A stretch of DNA of 64,000 bases from Whitmania pigra (taxonomy: Eukaryota > Annelida > Clitellata > Hirudinida > Haemopidae): the NCBI GenBank assembly GCA_021613335.1, contig JAJTWR010000105.1, positions 50,632-114,631 on the forward strand, read 5' to 3'. The position numbers and the translations under genes were made by a program. Numbering within the stretch: the first letter of the stretch is position 1; each line of letters opens with the position of its first letter. Of this stretch, positions 1-8,296 are shown one piece after another. The notes beneath the pieces are model-generated. The model was not told where the DNA came from and searched no databases. It saw only the letters and a program-made list of their open reading frames with translations.

Positions 1-105
1 GAAGAACGCGAAAAGGTAGGCGTAACAGATAATTTGCTGCGTTTAAGCGTTGGGGTGGAAGATATTGACGATTTAATTGCCGATTTGGAGCAGGCCTTAA
101 GCTAA
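1..105 (+). CDS. C-terminal end of a transsulfuration-type PLP enzyme (partial)
   Basis: The first 34 codons of the window are open and stop at TAA 103-105. The tail reads [16 protein letters not shown] and then a short acidic helix. This is the usual ending of the Cys/Met metabolism PLP-dependent family (cystathionine gamma-synthase or lyase, O-acetyl/succinylhomoserine sulfhydrylase). The catalytic lysine and the substrate-determining parts lie outside the window, so the exact reaction cannot be told. The next gene starts 23 nt downstream on the same strand, so the two may be co-transcribed. Confidence 0.75.
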   Translation, partial: EEREKVGVTDNLLRLSVGVEDIDDLIADLEQALS

Positions 106-128
106 ATCCGAAAATTTAAATAGCAGCG

Positions 129-1007
129 ATGAAATGGTATGGTCTTTCCTGGGCAAATTCAGAAGACTTGAAAGCCTTTTTAGACGATAAGGTTGCCCGC
201 TACAACAGGCCTGATTTTATTTCAAACGATCCAATTTGTATTCCTCGCCGCTATACCAAAAAGCAAGACATAGAAATTACCGCTTTTTTTGCTTCTGTAC
301 TGGCTTGGGGTCAACGAAAAACGATTATCAATAAATGCAATGAACTTTTTGCAAGAATGGACGGGGTGCCTTATAATTTCGTGCTTCAACATCAAACAAC
401 GGATTTAAAACGACTCTTAGGATTTAAGCACAGAACGTTTAATGATACCGATTTGCTTTATTTCATTTCTTTTTTAAAACAACATTATCAGAAATACGAC
501 AGTTTGCAACAAGCTTTTTTGCCTTCTGTCCGTTTTAATGCTGATTATTTAGAAGGTATGCCGACAAGCAAATCAAAAATGGCATCCTCTGCTTGTATGT
601 ACGGAGAAATAACGCTTGATTTTTTTACTGTTGAAAAAGCCTTGAATCATTTCCGTCAATATTTTTTTTCATTGCCTGATTATCCTTATAGAACCGTTAA
701 ACACATTTCTTCGCCCAAACAAAAATCTGCTTGCAAACGTTTGAATATGTTTCTGCGATGGATGGTTAGAAAAGATGATAAAGGAGTTGATTTTGGTATT
801 TGGCAAAATATCCCGATGAGTTCATTAATATGTCCGTGCGATGTTCATGTAGGCCGTGTTGCCAGAGGCTTGGGCCTGATTAGCCGCAAACAAACCGATT
901 GGCAAACAGCCCTGCAATTAACTGAAAAATTAAAAAGCTTAGAACCCTCAGATCCTGTTAAATACGACTTTGCGCTGTTCGGCCTTGGGGTAGAGGAAAA
1001 ATTTTAA
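129..1007 (+). CDS. TIGR02757 (DUF2400) family protein
   Basis: 292 aa, soluble. The N-terminal ITAFFASVLAWGQRKTI block, the central KSACKRLNMFLRWMVR block and the CDVHVGRVARGLGL block are the recognisable parts of the TIGR02757/DUF2400 family, which is conserved in Bacteroidota but has no established biochemical role. The protein seems about 30-35 residues longer than usual. The extra stretch lies at roughly residues 136-170, between the LQQAF and NHFRQYFF segments, and does not look like the family. The last 29 nt of the gene plus 22 nt of 3' flank recur at 8101-8151, so this gene's end is the left edge of a decayed island. Confidence 0.85.
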   Translation: MKWYGLSWANSEDLKAFLDDKVARYNRPDFISNDPICIPRRYTKKQDIEITAFFASVLAWGQRKTIINKCNELFARMDGVPYNFVLQHQTTDLKRLLGFKHRTFNDTDLLYFISFLKQHYQKYDSLQQAFLPSVRFNADYLEGMPTSKSKMASSACMYGEITLDFFTVEKALNHFRQYFFSLPDYPYRTVKHISSPKQKSACKRLNMFLRWMVRKDDKGVDFGIWQNIPMSSLICPCDVHVGRVARGLGLISRKQTDWQTALQLTEKLKSLEPSDPVKYDFALFGLGVEEKF

Positions 1008-1029
1008 AAACTTTAATTTTTTACTTCAA
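979..1029 (+). repeat. Left copy of 51-bp direct repeat (candidate attL)
   Basis: 51 bp spanning the last codons and TAA of the TIGR02757 gene. They match 8101-8151 at 49 of 51 positions in the same orientation. Similarity stops sharply on both sides. A near-perfect repeat of a gene's 3' end on the two sides of a mobile-gene graveyard with an integrase remnant is the usual layout of attL/attR after site-specific integration. The repeat is read directly from the sequence; the att role is inference. Confidence 0.75.
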
Positions 1030-1071
1030 GTTGCCGGTTAATTAAAAGATATATTAAAACGATATATAATT

Positions 1072-1281
1072 TTGTTTTCAAAAAGATGTCTCATGCCTTG
1101 TCAAGACCAAATTATGGGAATTTTTTGTTTAATTGATGGTCTTATAAAAGGAAATTGGTCATCAAGAAGATATTCGCTGCCGGGGGTTAGCGATAGTGAG
1201 GTTTTGGTAACTGAGATAGTTTCTTCTTGCCGGTTTTTTATGGCAATCCGTTTTATGAAAGTTTATGATTTGATTCCATAA
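1072..1281 (+). pseudogene. IS982-family transposase remnant (N-terminal part)
   Basis: A 69-codon stretch holds IMGIFCLIDGLIK and VSDSEVLVTEIVSS, which resemble the N-terminal region of Bacteroidota IS982-type transposases. Between them the expected GHQEDIRCR-like stretch is found in a neighbouring frame, so two compensating indels are likely. The stretch stops after KVYDLIP. The DDE catalytic part is missing, so the fragment is inactive. No terminal inverted repeats were seen around it. It lies just inside the left edge of the decayed island. Confidence 0.6.
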
Positions 1282-1319
1282 AATAATATTTTTATTTACG
1301 GTCATTTAGCTGAAAACAG

Positions 1320-1794
1320 CTATATGGTTGTTGCGCTTTCTTCCGCCTGTAACCGAAGTTTATCTTTATAGGCTTGCATTTTTTTTGCCAACATCAGGGG
1401 CTGCGCGTAGACAGAATTTGTATGGCTAAAACCCCGCGTTTTTAGCCGCATTTAAGGCAACGGCAGCTACCGGAACTCCGTTAGGCATTGCAAAATAGAA
1501 AGAATGCTATCCCATCCATCAATTGAATTTGATGATTTTATTGGAACCCCTATAACAGGGAGCGTGGTAATAGAGGCTACCATTCCGGGTAGGTGGGCTG
1601 CGCCGCCGGCTCCGGCAATAATGACTTGATGCCTTGCCGGCAGCTTCTTTAGCATAGTTGAACATTTTTTCAGGCGTGCGATGCGCAGATACGACCGCAA
1701 TTTTATAATCTACCCCAAATTCTTTACATATATCTGCCGCATCCTGCATAATTGGCAAATCCGATTTGCTACCCATAATAATTCCTACTTTCAT
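1320..1794 (-). pseudogene. purE: purE pseudogene (N5-CAIR mutase)
   Basis: The start [16 protein letters not shown] at 1794 and the SAHRTPEKM motif identify N5-carboxyaminoimidazole ribonucleotide mutase, a de novo purine enzyme. After the KEAAGK region near 1640 the frame shifts; the [11 protein letters not shown] motif follows in another frame. A further shift near 1500 leads to the [17 protein letters not shown] motif, and another near 1435 to the last helix, ending EESATTI at TAG 1320-1322. At least three frame changes make the gene nonfunctional as written. It sits about 70 nt downstream of the broken purK, as a purK-purE operon. Both should act on AIR to CAIR. Confidence 0.85.
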
Positions 1795-1866
1795 TGTTTT
1801 GCACCCGTTTGTATATACTTTTTTGGTTTTTAATGAAAAGATGCTTAAAACCAAATGTTAAAATTC

Positions 1867-3012
1867 TTAACTCACTACTTTTAGCGTTTGTTGTATATAT
1901 TTTGCCTTTTCAATGGCTTTATCCCTGTTTTCCATCAACAATGGTTATATGTCCCATTTTTCTAAAAGGTTTGGTGTATTTCTTACCGTAAAGATGAACA
2001 TAAACCTCCCTCAATGGCCATAATTTTTTCCAATCCGTCGTAAACAGCGTGTCCTTGATGGCCTTTTTCGCCTAAAAGATTAATCATTACTCCATTTGTG
2101 ATAGCGCGCGTAGCGCCTAAAGGCAGATTGAAGACGGCGCGCAGATGTTGCTCAAACTGAGACACATAATTTCCCTCGATAGTGTGATGACCGCTGTTAT
2201 GCGGACGCGGAGCCAGCTCGTTCACCAAAATATCTCCCTGCTTGGTTAAAAACATTTCTCCACCGCTAAAATGCCGGTAATTTTAAGCGCCAAAGCGATT
2301 TGTAAAGCAATTTTTTCAGAGCCTTTTAAGATATATTCCGGATAAGTTGATGGAGAAATCAGAAATTCAACGAGGTTGGCCTCCGCATTAAATTCCATTT
2401 CTACCATAGGAAACGTTTTCATCTCCCCATGAGCGTTTCGCGCTACAATAATGGCTGTTTCTTTTTCGAAATCAATTATTTGCTCAATTAACGAGGGAGC
2501 ATCAAACGCCTGTTCAATATCCTTTGCTGAAGTTATTTTCCTCACTCCTTTACCATCATAACCGTCTTTTCTTTGTTTTTTAAAATATATGGGTAACCAA
2601 ATGGCGCAGCTTCTAAGTCTTTGAGGTTATTAACCAATTGAAAGGGGGCGGTTGGAATATCATTTTCTTTAAAAAACTGCTTTTGAACGCCCTTATCCTG
2701 AATTAAACGGATAACCCTAGACTGAGGAAATACTTTTTTGCCTTCTTTTTCCAATTGTTCCAGCGCTTCGATATTCACTTTTTCAATTTCAATGGTAATC
2801 ACATCGGCCTTTTTCCCAAAATTGTAAACGGTATCAAAATCAGTAATTGATCCGCATTCAAACTTATTGGCGATGTTTTTACAAGGAGCGTCAGGGTCAG
2901 GATCTAACGCCAAAGTGTTCACGTTATAATTGATGGCTTGTTGAATTAGCATACGACCCAACTGGCCGCCACCCAAAATGCCTAATTTTTGCCCGCTTAT
3001 CTGTCGTGCCAT
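1867..3012 (-). pseudogene. purK: purK pseudogene (N5-CAIR synthase)
   Basis: ATP-grasp N5-carboxyaminoimidazole ribonucleotide synthase broken into at least four pieces. The N-terminus (LGILGGGQLGRML, from 3012) is intact to about 2560. The frame then changes around the GYDGKG segment. The piece RKITSAKDIEQAF continues to 2246. The ATP-grasp core NELAPRPHNSGHHTIE is in a third frame (2255-1983). The C-terminal RKMGHITIVDGKQ lies near 1950 in yet another frame, and the end IQQTLKVVS stops at TAA 1867-1869. All expected domains are recognisable in order, so this is a recent inactivation rather than a distant homologue. With purE also broken, de novo purine synthesis at this step would need another route. 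Confidence 0.87.
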
Positions 3013-3178
3013 TTAATAAGGAAAATATTCCATTACAAAAATAACATTTAAGCCGGTATCTTTAAATAATGCCGCATTTTTATCCGCAGCATAAAAGCGA
3101 AACAATTAGAAACGCCCATATAAATTAAGGGAAAGATAAGAACACTGTTGAAAAAACGTTGTAACCTGCTCTTGATCA

Positions 3179-3428
3179 ATGAAAAACAAGTATATTTTTC
3201 GTCCAAAAAATTCTGAGGCTATATTCAGACATATTTTACGGTTATTCAGCGCTGATTTAACCGGTACTCAAATCGCGTCATTAAGAAGGGATAAGCAAGG
3301 TAAACATTAATAAAATTTTGAAAGCAATCAGAGAAAATTGCGATTTTGATATTGCAAACCCTCAGTTATGGAACAGCTCCGCTCGCTTCTTAGAGATGTT
3401 TTTTAAAAAAATACGTATTTTAAACTAA
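3179..3428 (+). pseudogene. IS1595-like transposase remnant
   Basis: From ATG 3179 the frame reads a helix-turn-helix-like FSADLTGTQIASL segment. After a frame change near 3305 comes INKILKAIRENCDFDIANP, ending at TAA 3426-3428. The order resembles the N-terminal DNA-binding part of IS1595-type transposases with ...LTATQIA...NRNTINRY... motifs. The catalytic part is absent and no inverted repeats were found. The assignment rests on remembered motif resemblance only. Confidence 0.45.
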
Positions 3429-3589
3429 AAGCGTTACAAAAAATCCATACATGAAAAATTTTTCCATAAAAAATGATATTATATCAAATAAAAAAAAATA
3501 TTATTTTTATATAAAAACAATTAAATAATCTTATTATTGAACAATTTTTTAACAAAAAACCGAAAATAACAGATTATCAGCATTAAAAT

Positions 3590-4191
3590 TTGCAAAAAAC
3601 CGAATTATTCCGGAGGTTAAGCGGCGCAACTTGAAACAATCAAGCTAACAGATGCCTATCTAAACCATCCCCGCAACATTTGGCTGTATTCGTTCTATTT
3701 TGCAGGAATGCGTGTTTCGGATGTGCTTTTGTCTAAATGGGCAAACTTTCAAAATGACCGCCTGTTTTACCCTATGGGCAAAAACCTGAAAGCAGGATCG
3801 TTGAAAGCGCCAGAAAAAGCCATAAGGATTTTAGACCAATACAGGGGCGAAGAGGTAAAAAACGACCTTATATTCCCGGAGCTAAAAATCCTAGAGCAAC
3901 TGGATAGCAAATACGAAATCCAGTGCAAAACGGCTTATGCGACAAAACGGCTTGATAAAGCTCTGAAAGAGGTTGCGGGATTGTTGAGGCTGTCCAAGAA
4001 ACTGACCATGCATATTGCACGCCATACATTCGGCAATTTATCAGGTGATAAAATTCCTGTTCAGACGCTACAAAAATTATATAGGCATTTGCCGATAACA
4101 ACGACAATCGGCTATCAGGCTAACTTCATCTATTAAAGAGGCCGCCGATGCTCTAAATGCGGTTATAGATTTAAGACGAAGAGACAATTAG
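3590..4191 (+). pseudogene. Tyrosine recombinase (integrase) remnant
   Basis: Catalytic part of a phage/transposon-type tyrosine recombinase. The longest intact frame is 3621-4138. It has the first active-site arginine in FAGMRVSDVLLSKW, the box II HIARHTF (His-x-x-Arg), a later His in RHLPITTT, and the presumed nucleophile Tyr in TIGYQANF. Upstream, IPEVKRRNLK is in a different frame, and the N-terminal core-binding domain is missing. Downstream, after TAA 4136-4138, KEAADALNAVI continues in another frame to TAG 4189-4191. It is therefore truncated at the front and frameshifted at both ends. Its presence inside the 51-bp repeat pair fits an integrative element that can no longer excise itself. 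Confidence 0.8.
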
Positions 4192-4281
4192 CTTTGGATT
4201 TACTCATGTTATGTATTTGTTAAAATTAATTGTAATTAATTCGCGTAATTAATATCTTCAAGCCACTAAACTTGTCAACAA

Positions 4282-4494
4282 ATGAAAAATAAAGTTGGCT
4301 ATATAATAAAAAAAATTAGGATTGAAAAACAGCTTAAACAGCAATATGTTGCATTTAAGTTAGGCTTAACCGTTGAAGCGTATGCAAATATAGAAAATGG
4401 ACGAGCTGATGTTAACACAAACAAGTTTAACCAAATAGGTTTAATTCTTGATACCAAAGTATCTGCGATAATTTTATTGGCGGAAGCCCTCTGA
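4282..4494 (+). CDS. XRE-family helix-turn-helix regulator
   Basis: 70 aa, an entire small Cro/C1-type HTH protein. GYIIKKIRIEKQLKQQYVA forms helix 1, the GLTVEAYANIENGRADVN segment is the typical helix 2-turn-helix 3 with the IENGR signature, and a short LxxIGLIL-type helix follows. No effector domain is present. It is one of the few intact genes in the decayed island and stands 90 nt after the integrase remnant. It could be a leftover element regulator; its targets are unknown. Confidence 0.75.
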   Translation: MKNKVGYIIKKIRIEKQLKQQYVAFKLGLTVEAYANIENGRADVNTNKFNQIGLILDTKVSAIILLAEAL

Positions 4495-4704
4495 ATGTAT
4501 AAGAAGGGTTTTAAAAAACAGTAGAAACTACCTCGTTTACCATACTATATGCCCTCATTTATTCTTAGGGTAAAAACCAAGACAACAAATACACTTTTTA
4601 TTATATTTCGTTATGTGTTTGGCCCACATAAGGGGATGCTGAAAACTTTTCAAAGAGTAAGCCTTAAACAACTAGCCAGAATTGGCTATAAATATTCAAA
4701 CACA

Positions 4705-4913
4705 ATGTTACGCACTAAAAAAACATTACTATTTATTGCATTGGGAGTTATGTTTGCTCAAGGAGTGATTTTGTTAACTCCTAAGTTGCCTCCGCCGCTG
4801 AGGATCAAATTGAATCTATTGATGGTGGCAATGGCGCTTGCTACCCAGTTAATGACCATATCTGTGGACTTAATGGGCAAAACTATCCTGATAAGGCCTA
4901 CTCTGGTAATTAA
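4705..4913 (+). pseudogene. Small secreted-type cysteine peptide, frameshifted
   Basis: From ATG 4705 the frame encodes a basic start (MLRTKK) and a hydrophobic helix typical of a signal peptide or anchor (LLFIALGVMFAQG). At about 4790 the open frame becomes proline-rich. The neighbouring frame from 4793 instead gives a plausible mature part: acidic, Gly/Asn-rich, with two cysteines (GACYPVNDHICG), ending at TAA 4911-4913. A lost A in the AAG/AAAG context would explain the split. Joined it would be about 70 aa, like small Cys-containing exported peptides of Bacteroidota. I recognise no named family. The longer frame 4549-4932 may be open by chance. Confidence 0.4.
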
Positions 4914-5072
4914 GATTTTGGCGCTGTTTTAGGAACTGAAACAGCGTCATCTTTTAAATTTTAATGTAGATAATTAAGAAGTCGTTTAAACCGGATTTAG
5001 TAGTAACAAACATCTAACAAGCGTAATTTAATAATTTCTTTTTCAAAACTGTTTCTCATAGCTAAATAATAA

Positions 5073-7436
5073 ATGAAACTTTTCTGTCTGCTGTTATTCC
5101 TCATTCCTTTTTCATCATTTGGACAAGTTATACCAGTAAAAATTCATGTGGTAGATTCTGCCTCAAACTTGCCGATTAGTAATGCTACAGTAGAATTAAA
5201 AAAAATACCAGACAACAAACAGCTTAGGGTTATTACCAATTCTGCTGGAATATCTTTAGTTAAAAAAGTTCCCATTGGAAAATATGAAATTTCAATTACT
5301 GCAGTTGGCCATGAAAAAAAAAAGAAAGTCGATCGAAATCCTTCAATTACCCAACGATACGGTTTTATTGACTACTGCCTTGAGCGAGATTTACACGGAT
5401 TTATCCGAAGTAAATATTTTAGGACAGAAACGCCTTATCAAAAGAGAAATTAATCGTTTAATCTATAAACTTGCAGAAGATCCAGATAGCAAATCGTTGT
5501 CATTGTTTGAGGTATTGAGAAAAGTACCATTAATATCCATAGATGGAGAAAAAAATATTTGGGTAAAAGGTTCGTCTTAATTTTAAAGTTTTTATCAATG
5601 ATAAGCCCTCCGCTTTATTTTCAAAAAACATTTCGGATGCGTTAAAAAATATACCGGCAAGTTCGATATTGAGAATAGAGGTGATTACCTCTCCGCCGGT
5701 AAAGTATGATGCCGAGGGCATTGGGGGTATAATAAACATCATCACAGCCAAAACAGAAAGCGATTTATATACTGTAAGATTTGGCTTAAGGTACATTACA
5801 CCGGATGGACCTTCTGGCAATACGTCCTTTTCATATGCCAAAAAGAAGTTTGGTTTTTCCGTAAATGGGGGCATTCTTCAAATTAAATCGCCAGAGACGG
5901 AGACTAGTCTTTTACGCCAATCAAAAATAGAAAATACCAACTTTTACCAAAATGGGGTAGACTATTCAAAAAACAATTTTCAATATGGACAACTTAGTTC
6001 CAGTTATCAGTTTGATACGCTAAATCTTCTTACATTATCAGCCAGCTTTAATGGCAATGACGGAAAAAATAACACGGCTCAATTATCCAGATTGTTAGCA
6101 AACGATAACACTAGCCTTGAAGAATATAACCTTAATTATGGTAATGTGAATTCGTCTTTTTCATTCGGCGTCAATGCCAACTATGAAATAAAGCTTAAGA
6201 AGAACACAGATAGGGCGCTAACTTTTTCTTATAATTATGCTCAGGGGGATGAGAAGTTAGATAACAATTCAGATATATTATTCCTTAACCAACTATCAAA
6301 TAACAAGCAATTTAATAGCGCCGGTCGCAAAGAAAGCACTTTTCAAATAGACTTGGTTTATCCAGTTAAAAAAATTCAGATTGAAGGAGGCGTAAAAGCG
6401 ATACTACGAACAAACTATAGCAATTTTTGGTCTAGAAATCAGGCAGTTTATATTGAAAATAGTTTCAGTCATAATCAGAATGTTTACAGTTTTTATAATT
6501 CTTACTTGTTTACCACCAAATCAACCGATGTTAAGGCGGGTTTCAGGTTAGAGAGAACCGACCAAAAACATTAACGGCCTAGCCAACACATCATTAAAGT
6601 CTTATTATAGTTTTGTTCCTTCATTATCCATATAGGAAAAAATAAACGATACACATTCAATTACCGTTAGCTATACAAAAAGACTACGACGTCCTGGCAT
6701 TTGGGAACTCAACCCATTCGTCAATAATATTGACCCAAGAAGAATATCTTATGGCAACCCTCTTCTTACCTCTTCAATGGCCAATAATTTTGAATTTTTC
6801 TATAACTATTCGGGAAAAGTATCGTTTGATATTGGTGCAGATTACTCTTTTTCAAAAGCAAATATTGAAATAGTATACTTCTATAACCCTATAAATAATA
6901 CTTTTGTTACTACGTATCAAAATGGAGGCAAAAACAGAAATTTAGACGCTAATGTAAGTCTAAGTTTTAAACCAAGTAAAACAATTAATGCAAACGTAAA
7001 TTCGTCCATTTCGTATAATGTTCTTAAGGGTCAATTAGAAAATAATAGCTACACTAATTCAGGGACTACATATAATTTATATGGCTCTATCTCAAAACTT
7101 TTCCCTAAAAATTATAGAGTTAATTTAAACGGATCGTATAATAACGGGATTATATTGTTGCAAGGTAAAACATCTTCAATTTTTACTTACACAACATCCA
7201 TAACTAAATCTTTATTGAAAAACAACATGAATATCTCCTTTTCGATAACTAATCCTTTTAGAAAGCACAGACGTCTTGAGAACAGGAACTTTACGGTAGA
7301 TTCTTATCAAACAGTGGTTTTTCAGGGTTATGCCCGCAAATTTTCACTCGGGATTAATTATAAATTTGGAAAGCAAAAAGAAGCCGTTAAACAGAGCAAT
7401 AAGACTATTTCCAATGACGACTTAAAATCGCGCTAA
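5073..7436 (+). pseudogene. TonB-dependent-receptor-like outer membrane beta-barrel pseudogene
   Basis: Starts with a clear signal peptide (MKLFCLLLFLIPFSSFGQ) and a carboxypeptidase-regulatory-like domain (IHVVDSASNLPISNATVEL). A plug-like region follows, containing KVPLISIDGEKNIWVKG and the IEVITSPPVKYDAEGIGGIINI motif, and then a long beta-barrel (OMP_b-brl_3 type). Breaks: a frame change in an A10 run at 5314-5323, a stop after WVKGSS (5578-5580), a shift after GFRLERT near 6560, and a stop before EKINDTHSI near 6634. The barrel then continues in frame to TAA 7434-7436. The ancestor would be about 780 aa, an importer or receptor in the outer membrane. Its substrate cannot be inferred. Confidence 0.85.
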
Positions 7437-7443
7437 ATTCAAA

Positions 7444-7524
7444 ATGAAAAAGACTTGGTATAAAAAAGATGTTTTATTTTATTCAATAATATTTGTTTTA
7501 AGCGCTGTCTTGTATTTTTTTTAA
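7444..7524 (+). pseudogene. N-terminal stub of a membrane protein
   Basis: 26 codons beginning MKKTWYKKD and followed by one hydrophobic helix (VLFYSIIFVLSAVLYFF), then a stop. It starts 8 nt after the receptor pseudogene, so it was probably the next gene of the same operon, cut short. Nothing recognisable follows before the RadC-like remnant. The family is not recognised. Confidence 0.35.
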
Positions 7525-7580
7525 ATAAAACGGTTAACTCAAAAGCTAATTACTTGTTTATCTACAGCTTTTGATAGCAC

Positions 7581-7930
7581 TTAAAACGGTGGCAACAATT
7601 CAAGTCTAAAAACTTGTTCTTCTGCAGTCGAGTTACAGAGTCCTCTCTCAATGATAAGGCGGCCTGCATAGTCGATATCAAGTAACTGGCTAATTTCATA
7701 ATCCTAACCGCTAAATTCCTGTCCGCCCGGCTTGGCTCAAGATTTCTCGAGGTGAGGTTTATGCGCTAAGATGATCGCACTCTCGTTGGCCTTAATGGCC
7801 GTTGCAAAGACCAGTCTCATATTTTTTCGTTCCCCGTATTCCGCAAGCAGATAGGTTGCTGGCACGCCCAAGGCTTTGAAAGATCTGTTTTGCAGAAGCA
7901 ATTTCGCTTCCTCTACAGGGTCAAGTCGGC
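7581..7930 (-). pseudogene. RadC-like JAB-domain protein remnant
   Basis: On the minus strand a mostly open stretch reads LLLQNRSFKALGVPATYLL, then MRLVFATAIKANESAIILAH. This is the JAB/MPN core of RadC-like (DUF2466) proteins, where an AHNHPSG metal motif should follow. Here AHK-PH replaces it and the frame breaks. The later part (YLDIDYAGRLIIERG) is seen in another frame, and the end is TAA 7581-7583. The N-terminus is missing. RadC-like JAB proteins are frequent passengers of Bacteroidota integrative and conjugative elements, which fits the integrase and the flanking repeats. Confidence 0.6.
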
Positions 7931-8100
7931 TTTCATCTCAAGAAATTTAGAAAAATTCAAAAGCTATTTGGAAGTTGTTAACCAAAACCTAGGCGCAATT
8001 GTCCATTTCCTTTTTAGTTAAATTAACGTGAGTTTTGTGTCTATAATTTTAATCCGGCGGATATATCCGGCCCTAGTAGGACCATTTAAATAACCTCAAA

Positions 8101-8151
8101 TCGGCTTTGGGGTAGAGGAAAAATTTTAAAGACTTTAATTTTTTACTTCAA
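8101..8151 (+). repeat. Right copy of 51-bp direct repeat (candidate attR)
   Basis: Second copy of the 3' end of the TIGR02757 gene, including its last nine codons' worth of sequence and the stop. The two differences from 979-1029 are C to T at the sixth base and A to G after the stop codon. What follows (8152 on) would be the original downstream flank of the TIGR02757 gene and leads directly to the BatA-like gene. The stretch 7931-8100 between the RadC remnant and this repeat holds no gene that I can recognise. Confidence 0.75.
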
Positions 8152-8281
8152 ACCATCGTTTTGTGCTTTTGTTTATAAAAGGCAAAAAATGTTAATTGCT
8201 CATTTATTATTTATGGACGAAAGAACCCATCTTTATTTATAAAACCCTAACTGCTTTTCTGTTTAAATAGCTAAAAAATAT

Positions 8282-8289
8282 TACCTTTG
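8282..8289 (+). promoter_or_regulatory. Bacteroidota -7 element before the BatA-like gene
   Basis: TACCTTTG fits the TAnnTTTG -7 consensus and lies only 8 nt before ATG 8297. If used, transcription would start almost at the start codon, giving a very short or leaderless mRNA. No good -33 TTTG was seen about 19-20 nt upstream. Confidence 0.35.
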
Positions 8290-8296
8290 TTTTTTA

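Noticed and set aside
1794..1991. 65-codon plus-strand frame between purE and purK remnants
   Set aside because: The minus strand of the same stretch holds the recognisable C-terminal motif of purK; the plus frame is a shadow.
4549..4932. 127-codon frame considered as one real membrane protein
   Set aside because: The first 50 codons look unconstrained, and the last 45 are better explained by the neighbouring frame with two cysteines; kept only as a frameshifted peptide candidate.
1008..8150. Island considered as a prophage
   Set aside because: No structural, lysis or packaging genes were recognised; integrase, RadC-like and IS remnants fit an integrative element better.
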